This document shows positions 8,762 to 16,748 of a stretch of 64,000 nt of DNA, in pieces. Origin of the DNA: Actinoplanes nipponensis (GTDB lineage: Bacteria; Actinomycetota; Actinomycetes; Mycobacteriales; Micromonosporaceae); NCBI RefSeq assembly GCF_016862275.1, contig NZ_BOMQ01000036.1, forward strand, positions 1 to 64,000, in the 5' to 3' direction. A program made the position numbers and the translations under genes. Position 1 is the first letter of the stretch. Every line of letters begins with the position of its first letter. A model generated the notes under the pieces. That model was not told the DNA's origin. It worked only from the letters and a program-made list of their open reading frames with translations, and did not search any database.

Positions 8762-11700
8762 TCAGGACTCGCTGATCTTCTCCGCCCCGAGGGCGTCACG
8801 GAGCAGCTGTACGGCCTGCTGCTCGCTGCTCTGCCGGGCGGTCTTCTCGTCGATGACGTCGTCGAGCGGCTCGTCGCCGGGGTCGAAGCCCTCGAACGCG
8901 GCGCCACCGCCGTTCCTGCCGCCGCCGTTGGGGTGGCCGCCGTTCGGGTGGCCGCCGTTCGGGCGGGGTGGGCCGTCGTACTCGGGGTCGTAGGGCGCTT
9001 CCTCGGTCGGTGAGCCGTCCGACCAGGCGCTGGTCTTGGCCGGCGGGGCGGCGTTGGTGCCGCGCCCGGCGCCGGCCGCGGCCGCGCGGGCGGCGGCCAG
9101 GCCGCTGGACGGGGCTCGCCCGCCTGGGCCCGGCGCGGCGGCTGCGGGTGGGCTGTTGCGGGATCCGGGCCGGTCCGGGCGGGAGGTGGGGTTGCCGGTC
9201 GGCTGGGCTGGGCGGTCGCGGGCCGGATCCCCGGTGGGCGCGCCGCCGGGGAGGGATGCGCCGGAGCCGGCGGCCGCACCACCGGGGACGGCCGAGCCGC
9301 CGGGGAGGGCCGCGCCTCCGGGGAGGGCCGCGCCTCCGGGGATGGCCGCGCCCCCCGGGATGGCCGCGCCTCCGGGGAGGGATGCGCCGGAGCCGGCGGC
9401 CGGGCCGCCGCTGGTCGCAAAGGCAGAACCAGCGCTGCCCGCGCCGCTACCTCCGACGCCACCAGCTGCACCACTTCCGAGGCCACCGGCCGCGCCGTTA
9501 GCTCCAGCAGCACCGATCGCGCTGCCATCACCAGGGCCACCCGCCGCGCCGCCACCTCCAGCACCGCCGGCCGAACCGCTTCCGAGGCCGCCAGCCGCAG
9601 CCGCACCGCCACCTCCAGCGCCGGCCGCGCCACTACCGGGGCCGCCAGCCGCGCCGCTTCCCAGGCCGCCAGCCGCGCCGCCGCCGAGGCCACCAGCCGC
9701 ACCGCCGCCGATGTCACCGGCGACGCCGGTCGAACCGGAGAGGCGCTGACCCCCCTCCGCCTGGGCCGAGGAACCGTCAAAACCCTGCCCGCCACCCGGA
9801 CCGCCGAAGTCGTCACCGACCGGGCTGGTCTGCCCCACGCTCGGGTCAGCCAAGCCCGGCCGCGCAGCCTCCCCCGCCCGCAGGCCGGCGCCACCGGGGC
9901 GCGCCGGCTCGGGCCACTCCTCGTCCTCCGCGGGAGGCGCCTCCGCTACCTGGGTGGCCACCGCCGTGGCCAGCCCTCCGGGACGGGCGGGCTCCGGCCA
10001 CTCGTCGCCGGCATCACTCTCGACGGAGGCCGAGGCGCGGGGCGCGGCGGCCCGGGGAGCAGCCTCACGTTGCCGCGTGGGGGTCGCGCCGCCGCTTGCC
10101 GCGGTGCGGGCTGCGTCCTGGCGGGGCGGGCCGTCCTGGGCCTGTGGGGTGCGCTGCGTGGGGCCGGCCGGACCGCCGCGCGGGCCACGCGGGGCGGAAC
10201 CGCCCGAACCCGGCGACGGGCCGCTCTCGCCCGCCACGTCGCAGCGGATCTGCCAGCGGCCGCCGAGCGCCTCGTAGAGCGCGTCGGAGATCAGCGCCGG
10301 CTCCGCGGCGACCATCTTGGCGTGCGCCGGGAAGCGGAACGTCAGCACCACGGTCTGGCCCTCGAGGTCCCGCACGGTGGCGCCCTGGGCGAGGGCGGCG
10401 ATCTTCTTGCTCTTGCGGCTGACCGCGGTCATGATCTCGGGCCAGACCTCGCGGATCGCCGCGGCGGACAGCTGGCCGGGCACCTCGGCCTCGGCCGCGA
10501 AGCCGGGCTCCTCCGGCGCGTCGGGCATCAGGCCGGCGGGCTCGGGATGCCGCCCACCCGACCCCGGACCCGCGGCGACAGGACCACCCGGCACGGGGCC
10601 ACCAGGCACGGGGCCACCAGAGACGGGACTACCGGAGACAGGACCACCGGAGACAGGACCACCGCGAGCGGGACCACCAGAGACGGGAACCGGCGTTCCG
10701 GAAGCGGGCCCGGCAGCACCCGAAGTCATCCCAGCGGCGTGAAGCGGCGTCCCCGCGCCGGAGACCGGCGAAGCCGAGGACGGGATTCCCGATCTCGGCA
10801 GCGGTCCGTCGGCGCTCGGCTCCGGATCCGTCACCCAAGGCGGCCCGAGGTCCGGCTCACCGGAAACCGGAGAAGCCGAGAAGGCGGAGACCGACGAAGC
10901 GGAGACCGGCGACGCCGAAGAGACCGGGGAAGCCGGCGAGGCCGAGACCGGCGACGCCGAAGAGACCGGCGAGGCGGAGACCGGAGAGGCCGAAGAGACC
11001 GGCGACGCCGACGATGCAGCGGCCGGCGACACGGAAGAGACCGGCGTAGCGGAGCCCACCCCACCCGCCGAAACCGGCGCGGCAGACCCGCTCACCGTGG
11101 GAACCGGCGCCGCTGACCCGTCCCCGGAGACCGCGCCAGGAACCGGCCCGGATTCGGAGAACGCCGAGCCGGCCGCCGCCTGCGCAGCCGCCCCGGGCGC
11201 GCGCCGTCCAGCCGCCGCGGCAGCCGCACGAGCAGCCGAGATGCCGCCGCCCCCGCCAGCCCCGGCCGCCGCCTCGGGAACGACGCCGGGCTGGGGGCGT
11301 ACCTCGTCATCGGTGGAGAGCGCGAGCCGCCGCTCCATCCGCTCCAGCCGCTGCAGCAGCGCGTTCTGCGCGTCGTCCGCGCCGGGCAGCAGCATGCGGG
11401 CCGTGATCAGCTCGAGCAGCAGCCGCGGCGCGGTCGTGCCGCGCATCTCGACCAGGCCGTTGTGCACGATGTCCGCGCAGCGGGACAGCGTGGCCGGGCC
11501 GAGCCGGGTCGCCTGCGCGCCCATCTGTTCCAGCTGGTCGGCCGGGCCGTCGATCAGGCCCTTGGTGACCGCGTCGGGCACCTGCTGGAGCACGATCAGG
11601 TCGCGGAGGCGTTCGAGCAGGTCGGACGCGAAGCGCCGAGGGTCGTGGCCGGCCTCGGCGACCCGGTCGATGGTCTGGTACGCCGCCGCGCCGTCGCCGG

Positions 11701-12478
11701 CCGCCAGCGCGTCGCACATCTCGTCGATCAGCGCCGCGTCCGTCACGCCGAGCAGCGACACCGCCCGCGGGTAGCTGACGCCTTCCGGCCCGGCCCCCGA
11801 GATGAGCTGGTCGAGCACCGACAGGGTGTCCCGGGCGCTGCCGCCGCCGGCCCGCACCACCAGCGGGAGCACCGCCGGGTCGACGTGCACGCCCTCGGCC
11901 TCGGTGAGCTGCTGCAGGTACGGCCGGAGCACCGCCGGCGGGATCAGCCGGAACGGGTAGTGATGGGTGCGCGACCGGATCGTGCCGAGGACCTTCTCCG
12001 GCTCGGTCGTCGCGAAGATGAACTTCACGTAGTCGGGCGGCTCCTCGACGAGCTTGAGCAGCGCGTTGAAGCCCGCCGACGAGACCATGTGCGCCTCGTC
12101 GATGACGTAGATCTTGTAGCGGCTGCTGGCGGGGGCGAAGAACGCCTTCTCCCGGAGGTCACGGGCATCGTCGACGCCGCCGTGGCTGGCCGCGTCGATC
12201 TCGATGACGTCGATCGACCCGGCGCCGTCGTTGGCCAGCGACCGGCACGAGGCACAGACCCCGCACGGCTCCGGGGTGGGACCCTGCTCACAGTTGAGCG
12301 AGCGGGCCAGGATGCGCGCGCTGGACGTCTTGCCGCAGCCGCGCGGCCCGGAGAACAGATAGGCATGGTGCAGCCGGCCACTGCGCAAAGCCTGCGACAG
12401 CGGCTCGGTGACGTGCTCCTGCCCGATGACCTCGGCGAAGGTCCGGGGCCGGTACTTGCGGTAGAGGGCGAGTGCCAC
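8762..12478 (-). CDS. dnaX: DNA polymerase III tau/gamma subunit, with very long low-complexity linkers
   Basis: Clamp-loader ATPase of the replisome. The N-terminus has LYRKYRPRTFAEVIGQ, Walker A GPRGCGKT (44-51), the zinc cysteines 63, 72, 75 and 78, the Walker B box VIDEAHM, and FATTEPEKV with the SRT motif. The start is GTG at 12478 behind AGGAGG. At 1238 residues it is about twice E. coli DnaX. The excess is repetitive: SPVS-type repeats around 459-540, PVSGG repeats near 596-639, and Gly/Ala then PGGAA repeats around 909-1083. A conserved block (residues about 666-739, AIREVWPEIMTAVSRKSKK) lies between them, as expected for the polymerase-binding part of tau. Confidence 0.96.
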   Translation of the reverse strand: MALALYRKYRPRTFAEVIGQEHVTEPLSQALRSGRLHHAYLFSGPRGCGKTSSARILARSLNCEQGPTPEPCGVCASCRSLANDGAGSIDVIEIDAASHGGVDDARDLREKAFFAPASSRYKIYVIDEAHMVSSAGFNALLKLVEEPPDYVKFIFATTEPEKVLGTIRSRTHHYPFRLIPPAVLRPYLQQLTEAEGVHVDPAVLPLVVRAGGGSARDTLSVLDQLISGAGPEGVSYPRAVSLLGVTDAALIDEMCDALAAGDGAAAYQTIDRVAEAGHDPRRFASDLLERLRDLIVLQQVPDAVTKGLIDGPADQLEQMGAQATRLGPATLSRCADIVHNGLVEMRGTTAPRLLLELITARMLLPGADDAQNALLQRLERMERRLALSTDDEVRPQPGVVPEAAAGAGGGGGISAARAAAAAAGRRAPGAAAQAAAGSAFSESGPVPGAVSGDGSAAPVPTVSGSAAPVSAGGVGSATPVSSVSPAAASSASPVSSASPVSASPVSSASPVSASPASPVSSASPVSASSVSAFSASPVSGEPDLGPPWVTDPEPSADGPLPRSGIPSSASPVSGAGTPLHAAGMTSGAAGPASGTPVPVSGGPARGGPVSGGPVSGSPVSGGPVPGGPVPGGPVAAGPGSGGRHPEPAGLMPDAPEEPGFAAEAEVPGQLSAAAIREVWPEIMTAVSRKSKKIAALAQGATVRDLEGQTVVLTFRFPAHAKMVAAEPALISDALYEALGGRWQIRCDVAGESGPSPGSGGSAPRGPRGGPAGPTQRTPQAQDGPPRQDAARTAASGGATPTRQREAAPRAAAPRASASVESDAGDEWPEPARPGGLATAVATQVAEAPPAEDEEWPEPARPGGAGLRAGEAARPGLADPSVGQTSPVGDDFGGPGGGQGFDGSSAQAEGGQRLSGSTGVAGDIGGGAAGGLGGGAAGGLGSGAAGGPGSGAAGAGGGGAAAAGGLGSGSAGGAGGGGAAGGPGDGSAIGAAGANGAAGGLGSGAAGGVGGSGAGSAGSAFATSGGPAAGSGASLPGGAAIPGGAAIPGGAALPGGAALPGGSAVPGGAAAGSGASLPGGAPTGDPARDRPAQPTGNPTSRPDRPGSRNSPPAAAAPGPGGRAPSSGLAAARAAAAGAGRGTNAAPPAKTSAWSDGSPTEEAPYDPEYDGPPRPNGGHPNGGHPNGGGRNGGGAAFEGFDPGDEPLDDVIDEKTARQSSEQQAVQLLRDALGAEKISES

Positions 12479-12596
12479 TCCTGCCACCTCCTGCGACGAC
12501 CGCGCCATTCTCCGCCGAGGGTGTGACAACAACAAACCGCGCCCCGCGCGGGTGGCCCCGGGAGGGGCGGCGCCGGGGGTCCCGGGGGAAAGTAAG

Positions 12597-12683
12597 GACC
12601 CCCCGTGCACCCGTCAGAGCTCGCTTATCCTTGCTGCCTTCCGGCCCTGGGGAGGTTCACAAGATGACGCCGCACGAGGGGCT
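12597..12683 (-). ncRNA. ffs: Small bacterial SRP RNA (4.5S type)
   Basis: The minus strand carries the universally conserved domain IV core, seen as CAGGGCCGGAAGGCAGCAAGG between 12624 and 12647. The flanks pair: CCCCTCGTGC at the 5' end (12672-12681) matches GCACGGGGGG at the 3' end (12599-12608) through Watson-Crick and one GU pair, with a GTCA/TGAC pairing inside. This gives the long hairpin of the small SRP RNA, which binds Ffh. The exact ends are estimated. It lies about 120 nt upstream of dnaX on the same strand, and its overlap with an upstream dnaX frame rules out a longer dnaX. Confidence 0.9.
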
Positions 12684-12765
12684 GGGGATAGAGTACCTGG
12701 CGCGGCCGAGCGATCGTGCGGCCCTCCCGGCAACGCCGCGCCGGCGGGTCTGTATCCTGGCCGAC

Positions 12766-12853
12766 GGAGGATTCGCCTAGTGGCCTAGGGCGCACGCTTG
12801 GAAAGCGTGTTGGGATAAAACCCTCACGAGTTCGAATCTCGTATCCTCCGCCA
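12766..12853 (+). tRNA. tRNA-Ser (anticodon GGA)
   Basis: An 88-nt cloverleaf with acceptor arms GGAGGAT and ATCCTCC, a G discriminator and an encoded CCA. The anticodon stem CACGC/GCGTG encloses TTGGAAA, giving anticodon GGA. The long variable arm (TTGGGATAAAACCCTC) is typical of serine tRNAs. A -10-like TATCCT (12753-12758) ends 7 nt before the 5' end, with only a weak -35. Confidence 0.97.
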
Positions 12854-12864
12854 GCACGAACGAC

Positions 12865-12892
12865 GAAGGCCGGACCGCATGGTCCGGCCTTC
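12865..12892. terminator. Terminator between tRNA-Ser and the heparinase-like gene
   Basis: GAAGGCCGGACC (12865-12876) pairs perfectly with GGTCCGGCCTTC (12881-12892) around a GCAT loop: 12 base pairs, very GC-rich. It lies between the plus-strand tRNA and the stop of the minus-strand gene at 12911, so it can serve both directions. Confidence 0.8.
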
Positions 12893-12910
12893 CGTCTGTC
12901 CAGGGCCCCG

Positions 12911-14599
12911 TCAGCTGAGCTGGAAGCTCGTGATCGACGAACGGCCGTACGAGCGGATCACGATCTCGTACGCCCACACCCGGCTGCCCATCGCCGGGAA
13001 GTGCCAGCCCTGCGGCGGCCGGGTGATCCCCTGCACCGCTCCGGAGACCCGGCCGGTCGTCGTGATGGTGAGCCGGCGCCCGGAGGGATGCTTGAACACC
13101 ATCTTGGTGCCGCCGCCGGCGCCCGACTCCAGGGTCCAGCCGGGAGCCAGGTGGAAGTACTGCCGCCACAGGTCGGCCTTGGGGAAGGAGTCGGAGACCT
13201 TCATCGTCTTCGTGTCGCGGTTGACGTTGACGCCGCGGGTGTGCGCGATGCCGAACATCGTGTCCTGCACGGTCCAGTTGTGCGCGGCCGCCTGGACGGT
13301 CGCCGCGGTGACCTTGCCGCCGGCGTTGGTCACCTTGGGGCCGGCCGGCAGCGCCACGTTGTGGCTGTTCGGTGACATCTGGTACGCGTTGTAGTTGTCG
13401 GTCTTCGTGTAGCTGTACCGGCCGGGGTTGACGAGCACCCGGACGCCCCCGGCGCTGAAGGTCACGCCGCCCGCCCGGTCGTGCTGGCCGTGCGCCCACC
13501 GCGCCGGACCGGAGCGGAGGGTGTAGTAGAGCGCGTTCGGGTCGGTCCACGACCAGCGGCCGATCGTCCAGCCGGTCTGGTCGTCGCGCAGCACGCGCGC
13601 CGTGGTGCTGGTTCCCGGTGTCCCGGAGCCTTCGTCGGAGTCGCCGATCTGCACGAGTTTGCCGTCCGGTTCGGTCATCCACTCGATGGCCGTACGGGCC
13701 CTGAGGACGGTCTTGTCGACCGTCTCGGCCGCGGCCTCCTCGCCCGGGATGGTCCGCAGCATGGCCACCGCGCTGGCCCACAGCCGGGTGTTGACGCCGT
13801 GGTACATCGAGGACTGCTCGTAGGAGATGCCCTGCGTGGAGAAGGCCAGCGGCGCCTCCCGCAGGATCCGCGCGGTGGCGGTCGTCTTCCAGGTCGGCAC
13901 GACGAGCTGCTCACCGGCGCGCACGAGCTGCAGGTTGGCCATCAGGCCGTGGTTGTGCACCGAGGCGTACGGCGGGCCGTAGTACCGCTTGCCGAGCAGG
14001 ACGTTGGCGTCGGCGGTCATGCCGGACCGCAGCTGCTCCGAGGCGGTCAGCGCGAAGAGGCAGTTCTCCGTCTCCAGGCGGCGCAGCGCCGTCCCCTCGT
14101 CCCAGCCGTAGTTGTTGTTGCCCGGGTCGGGGTTCTGGCGGTGGAACATGACCGCCTGATCGACCAGCGCCGCCAGCGACTGCAGCTGACCGTCCATCGC
14201 GGCCCGCCGCGCGAGCGGCCTCATCCACATCAGACCCTGGTACTGCATCCGCCAGGTCGCGTCCGCCACCGGCGGGGTACGCCAGGAGGTGGCGGCGATC
14301 GAGCCGACGGTGAAGACCGGCGCCGGCGGCATGCTCACCTTGATCGGCTCGCCGTCGGGCACGGGCTCGGCGGCCGGGTCGCCGCAGCGGGCGTCGGCGG
14401 TCGGGTCCTCGGCCAGGGCGCTGCGCGACGGTGCACCGTAGATCTGTTCCAGGGCGTCGATGTCGTCGACGGCGACCGGATCGGGCGGGATCACGTGCGG
14501 GCCGGCCGGGCCGGCGATCGCGGGGTCCGTGGTGAACAGCCCGGCGGAGAGCACGAGGACGGCGGTTGTGGCCACGACTCTGTGAAGAAGTTTCGGCAC
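12911..14599 (-). CDS. Secreted heparinase II/III-like polysaccharide lyase
   Basis: The 562-residue product begins with a Sec signal peptide (HRVVATTAVLVLSAGLFTTDP) with likely cleavage near residue 28. The central alpha-helical part has NNYGWDEGTALRRLETEN, SVHNHGLMANLQL and GISYEQSSMYHGVNTRLWAS, which resemble the alpha/alpha toroid of heparinase II/III proteins. The C-terminal beta part has HDRAGGVTFSAGGVRVLVNP and NSHNVALPAG, the usual C-terminal lyase signature. It should cleave an acidic polysaccharide outside the cell, but the substrate cannot be told. The start is GTG at 14599, with no good Shine-Dalgarno. The gene is alone between a terminator and a promoter-like site. Confidence 0.75.
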   Translation of the reverse strand: MPKLLHRVVATTAVLVLSAGLFTTDPAIAGPAGPHVIPPDPVAVDDIDALEQIYGAPSRSALAEDPTADARCGDPAAEPVPDGEPIKVSMPPAPVFTVGSIAATSWRTPPVADATWRMQYQGLMWMRPLARRAAMDGQLQSLAALVDQAVMFHRQNPDPGNNNYGWDEGTALRRLETENCLFALTASEQLRSGMTADANVLLGKRYYGPPYASVHNHGLMANLQLVRAGEQLVVPTWKTTATARILREAPLAFSTQGISYEQSSMYHGVNTRLWASAVAMLRTIPGEEAAAETVDKTVLRARTAIEWMTEPDGKLVQIGDSDEGSGTPGTSTTARVLRDDQTGWTIGRWSWTDPNALYYTLRSGPARWAHGQHDRAGGVTFSAGGVRVLVNPGRYSYTKTDNYNAYQMSPNSHNVALPAGPKVTNAGGKVTAATVQAAAHNWTVQDTMFGIAHTRGVNVNRDTKTMKVSDSFPKADLWRQYFHLAPGWTLESGAGGGTKMVFKHPSGRRLTITTTGRVSGAVQGITRPPQGWHFPAMGSRVWAYEIVIRSYGRSSITSFQLS

Positions 14600-14711
14600 G
14601 GCGTCATGAGACCGCAGTGCCGGGGCCGGGCGCTGTCCCGTTGCGACGCCGCGGGCGGGGAACGACCGCGGGTACGAGCCAACTGTGCATTCGCGACTCG
14701 CCGAGCTCGCC

Positions 14712-14739
14712 CTTATGGACTATTGCGGCGAGCCGTCAA
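14712..14739 (-). promoter_or_regulatory. Possible promoter of the heparinase-like gene
   Basis: On the minus strand TTGACG (14734-14739) is followed after 16 nt by CATAAG (14712-14717), about 110 nt upstream of the GTG start. The -35 is good and the -10 fair. Confidence 0.35.
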
Positions 14740-14781
14740 CACAGGGCGTGACCGTACCGTTCCAGGTTCGGCGCCATCCCG

Positions 14782-15123
14782 CTACATCTGCGCGGCCGCG
14801 ATGGCGTCGTCCACGTCGGGGAAGATGGCGAAGTACCGGCTCAGCCCGACCGTCCCCAGCAGCGAGACCAGGAACCGGTTGCCGCCCGCGAAGCTCATCC
14901 AGCCCCCGCGCGCGGCGATGACCTGCTTGGCGGTGATGAACGCGCTCAGCCCCACCGAGTCGCAGAACTTCAGGTCGGAGAGGTCCACCACGATCCGCGG
15001 CACCGGACGTTCCAGCAGCTCGGCCAGGAGCTTGTGCAGATCGGAGGCGGTGTCGGCGTCGAGTTCGCCGCTCAGGCGCAGCACGGCGACATCGGAGGGG
15101 GTGTCGGTCACGGTGGCCTGCAT
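14782..15123 (-). CDS. STAS-domain anti-sigma factor antagonist
   Basis: A 113-residue single-domain STAS protein of the SpoIIAA/RsbV type, which binds an anti-sigma kinase when unphosphorylated and so frees a sigma factor. It has LRLSGELDADTASDL at the N-terminus and the phosphorylation loop VVDLSDLKFCDSVGLSAF, where the Ser of DSVGL is the expected phosphate acceptor. No anti-sigma kinase, sigma factor or phosphatase gene is adjacent, so it is an orphan whose partner lies elsewhere. ATG at 15123; the Shine-Dalgarno is weak (GGACGAAAG). Confidence 0.88.
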   Translation of the reverse strand: MQATVTDTPSDVAVLRLSGELDADTASDLHKLLAELLERPVPRIVVDLSDLKFCDSVGLSAFITAKQVIAARGGWMSFAGGNRFLVSLLGTVGLSRYFAIFPDVDDAIAAAQM

Positions 15124-15204
15124 GGCATCACTTTCGTCCGGTTAGGCGGATGCCCAGCCTAGATCTACGCGAACGTTCGATGGCGGACATTTCGTCCGGC
15201 GGTT

Positions 15205-15729
15205 TCACTTTCGCGGGCGGGCGTTGCGCAGCCGGATGCCGCTGAACCGCAGGCTGCTCCGGACCACCCCGTCCATGATCGGCCACAGGTCGTCGACCAG
15301 CCGCAACTCGATCCCGGCGGCCTCGTGCGCGGCGAGCAGGTCGCCGACCGGCTCGGCCGGACCGAGCGGGGTTACCGCGGTGGTGGCGACCATCGCGTGC
15401 GGCCACGGTGAGCCGAAGGGGTGGAACGCGGCGGCGGCGAAGCGGTACGCGTACAGCCGGACCGACTGCAGGGCGGGCAGCCACCCGTACTCGATCGTGT
15501 GCGTGCGCCGGTCGCCGACCAGCCGGCGGTCAGCCGCGGCGGTCTCCGGGCCGGGCCAGGCCAGCACGCGGGGGCAGTCCCGGGGGAACCAGTACGACGG
15601 CGCCTGCTCGGCGTCGAGGGCCCAGACGTACGGCTCGCTCTGCCGCGCGGTGGCCGCGACGTGGGGCTCGAAGTGGGTGATGCGCGGGTCCTCGGAGAAG
15701 TGCAGGACCTGCCCGGCGGTGGGACGCAC
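15205..15729 (-). CDS. DUF6886 family protein
   Basis: A 174-residue protein of unknown function, recognised from the pattern HFSEDPRITHFEPH near the N-terminus, then VWALDAEQAPSYWFPRDCPR, and a C-terminal LVDDLWPIMDGVV. I recall this arrangement from actinobacterial and Bacillus proteins grouped as DUF6886. No signal peptide or membrane segment. The start is GTG at 15729 with no clear ribosome binding site. A terminator hairpin lies just upstream, so it has its own promoter or is leaderless. Confidence 0.7.
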   Translation of the reverse strand: MRPTAGQVLHFSEDPRITHFEPHVAATARQSEPYVWALDAEQAPSYWFPRDCPRVLAWPGPETAAADRRLVGDRRTHTIEYGWLPALQSVRLYAYRFAAAAFHPFGSPWPHAMVATTAVTPLGPAEPVGDLLAAHEAAGIELRLVDDLWPIMDGVVRSSLRFSGIRLRNARPRK

Positions 15730-15746
15730 CGCTGGTTTCTACCAGA

Positions 15747-15778
15747 ATCGGGCCGGACCCCGTGGGGTCCGGCCCGAT
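15747..15778 (-). terminator. Terminator after the 69-residue protein gene
   Basis: A 14-bp perfect stem, ATCGGGCCGGACCC (15747-15760) with GGGTCCGGCCCGAT (15765-15778), around a CGTG loop. On the minus strand it lies about 60 nt past the stop at 15837 and upstream of the DUF6886 start, so it separates the two units. Confidence 0.75.
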
Positions 15779-15836
15779 CGACAGATGCGGCTGGCCGAGA
15801 AGTTCAAGCGTGCGGCACAGCCCCGGCTCCTGGCGC

Positions 15837-16046
15837 CTAGAGCTTGCGCCACTGCCAGCGTGGACCGCGCCACGCGTCGGCCAGGATCAGCGCGGACGCC
15901 TTTCCTGGACACTGCTGCACCTTGGATTTGCCCTGGGGCCCGCCCATCTGAGCTTCGACCTCCCAGACCTCGCCGTCGGTGCGGACGTAGACATCCCGGC
16001 GCGCGAGCCGGTTGTCACCATTCCACCAGTGCTGCTCAACTCTCAC
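15837..16046 (-). CDS. Small conserved-looking protein, function unknown
   Basis: A 69-residue product starting with GTG at 16046 (VRVEQHWWNG). It is rich in Trp and charged residues, with RRDVYVRTDGEVWEVEAQMGG in the middle and a C-terminal ALILADAWRG. The codon pattern is as in neighbouring genes, AAGG lies upstream of the start, and a 14-bp terminator follows the stop, which together support a real gene. I do not recognise the family; the layout suggests a small beta-rich cytoplasmic protein. It has no partner in an operon. Confidence 0.6.
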   Translation of the reverse strand: MRVEQHWWNGDNRLARRDVYVRTDGEVWEVEAQMGGPQGKSKVQQCPGKASALILADAWRGPRWQWRKL

Positions 16047-16274
16047 CTGACCAACCTTAGGGCAGACATAGACACCTTTGCGCGAGGCCGTCTTGTGAAT
16101 CTTTTTCGCCGCCAGGGTAGGACGGGTTGTCCGATCCGGTGGATTTCGGCGCTACGTCTTGCAAAGAGGCGACATATTAGGGCGGCGTATTAACAGTTAC
16201 TCCCGGTAATCTTCCCAGGTAACAACGCCGGTCCGCCAGGGACGAAACGGTACCGACACGCATCCGTCACCTGA

Positions 16275-16748
16275 TCAGCGTTTTTGATCATGATGGGGCG
16301 GCGGCGGGAGGGTGCCGAGGCCCGGTGTCGACTCCGGCCAGACGAGCAAAACTTGGCACGGTGCGTGATCGACCACGAAGCGGGTGTGGTGCCCCAGACT
16401 GCGCGGGCCGAGCCGGCTGCGGTCGCCGTCGCGGGCCAGCACGAGAAGATCCACACCGGCGCAGGCGGCCACCACCTCGCGCTCCGGGCGGCCCCGCCGT
16501 ACCTCTCGCTCCGCGTCCCGGCCGAGCCGCGCAGCGGCCGCGTCCAGCAGCTCCCGCTCCGCCCGGGCCAGCAGAAACTCGCCCTCGTCGGCGCGGACCG
16601 ACCGCCCCAGCAGACCCGCCGGCGCGCTCAGCGCGGCGGCCGTCGCGGCATCCACGACATGCAGCAGCGTCACGTCCCCGGCGAGCGGGCGCACCGCATC
16701 GACGCACGCCGGCCAGGTGCCCTCCGCGACCCACACCAGGATCCTCAC
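16275..16748 (-). CDS. Universal stress protein (UspA family)
   Basis: A 157-residue single Usp domain. It starts VRILVWVAEGTW, then DVTLLHVVDAAT for the first two strands, and ends with VDLLVLARDGDRSRLGPRSLGHHTRFVVDHAPCQVLLVW. The last block is a variant of the ATP-binding G-2x-G-9x-G-S/T motif, with some glycines replaced, so ATP binding is uncertain. I place the start at GTG 16748 because it overlaps the permease stop as GTGA; a GTG at 16775 is also in frame. The overlap couples its translation to the permease, which suggests that it regulates or reports on that transporter. Confidence 0.8.
   Translation of the reverse strand: MRILVWVAEGTWPACVDAVRPLAGDVTLLHVVDAATAAALSAPAGLLGRSVRADEGEFLLARAERELLDAAAARLGRDAEREVRRGRPEREVVAACAGVDLLVLARDGDRSRLGPRSLGHHTRFVVDHAPCQVLLVWPESTPGLGTLPPPPHHDQKR

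Noticed and set aside
12479..12610. A longer dnaX starting at 12610
   Set aside because: The extra residues overlap the SRP RNA 3' end, have no similarity to DnaX, and the GTG at 12478 has a perfect ribosome site.
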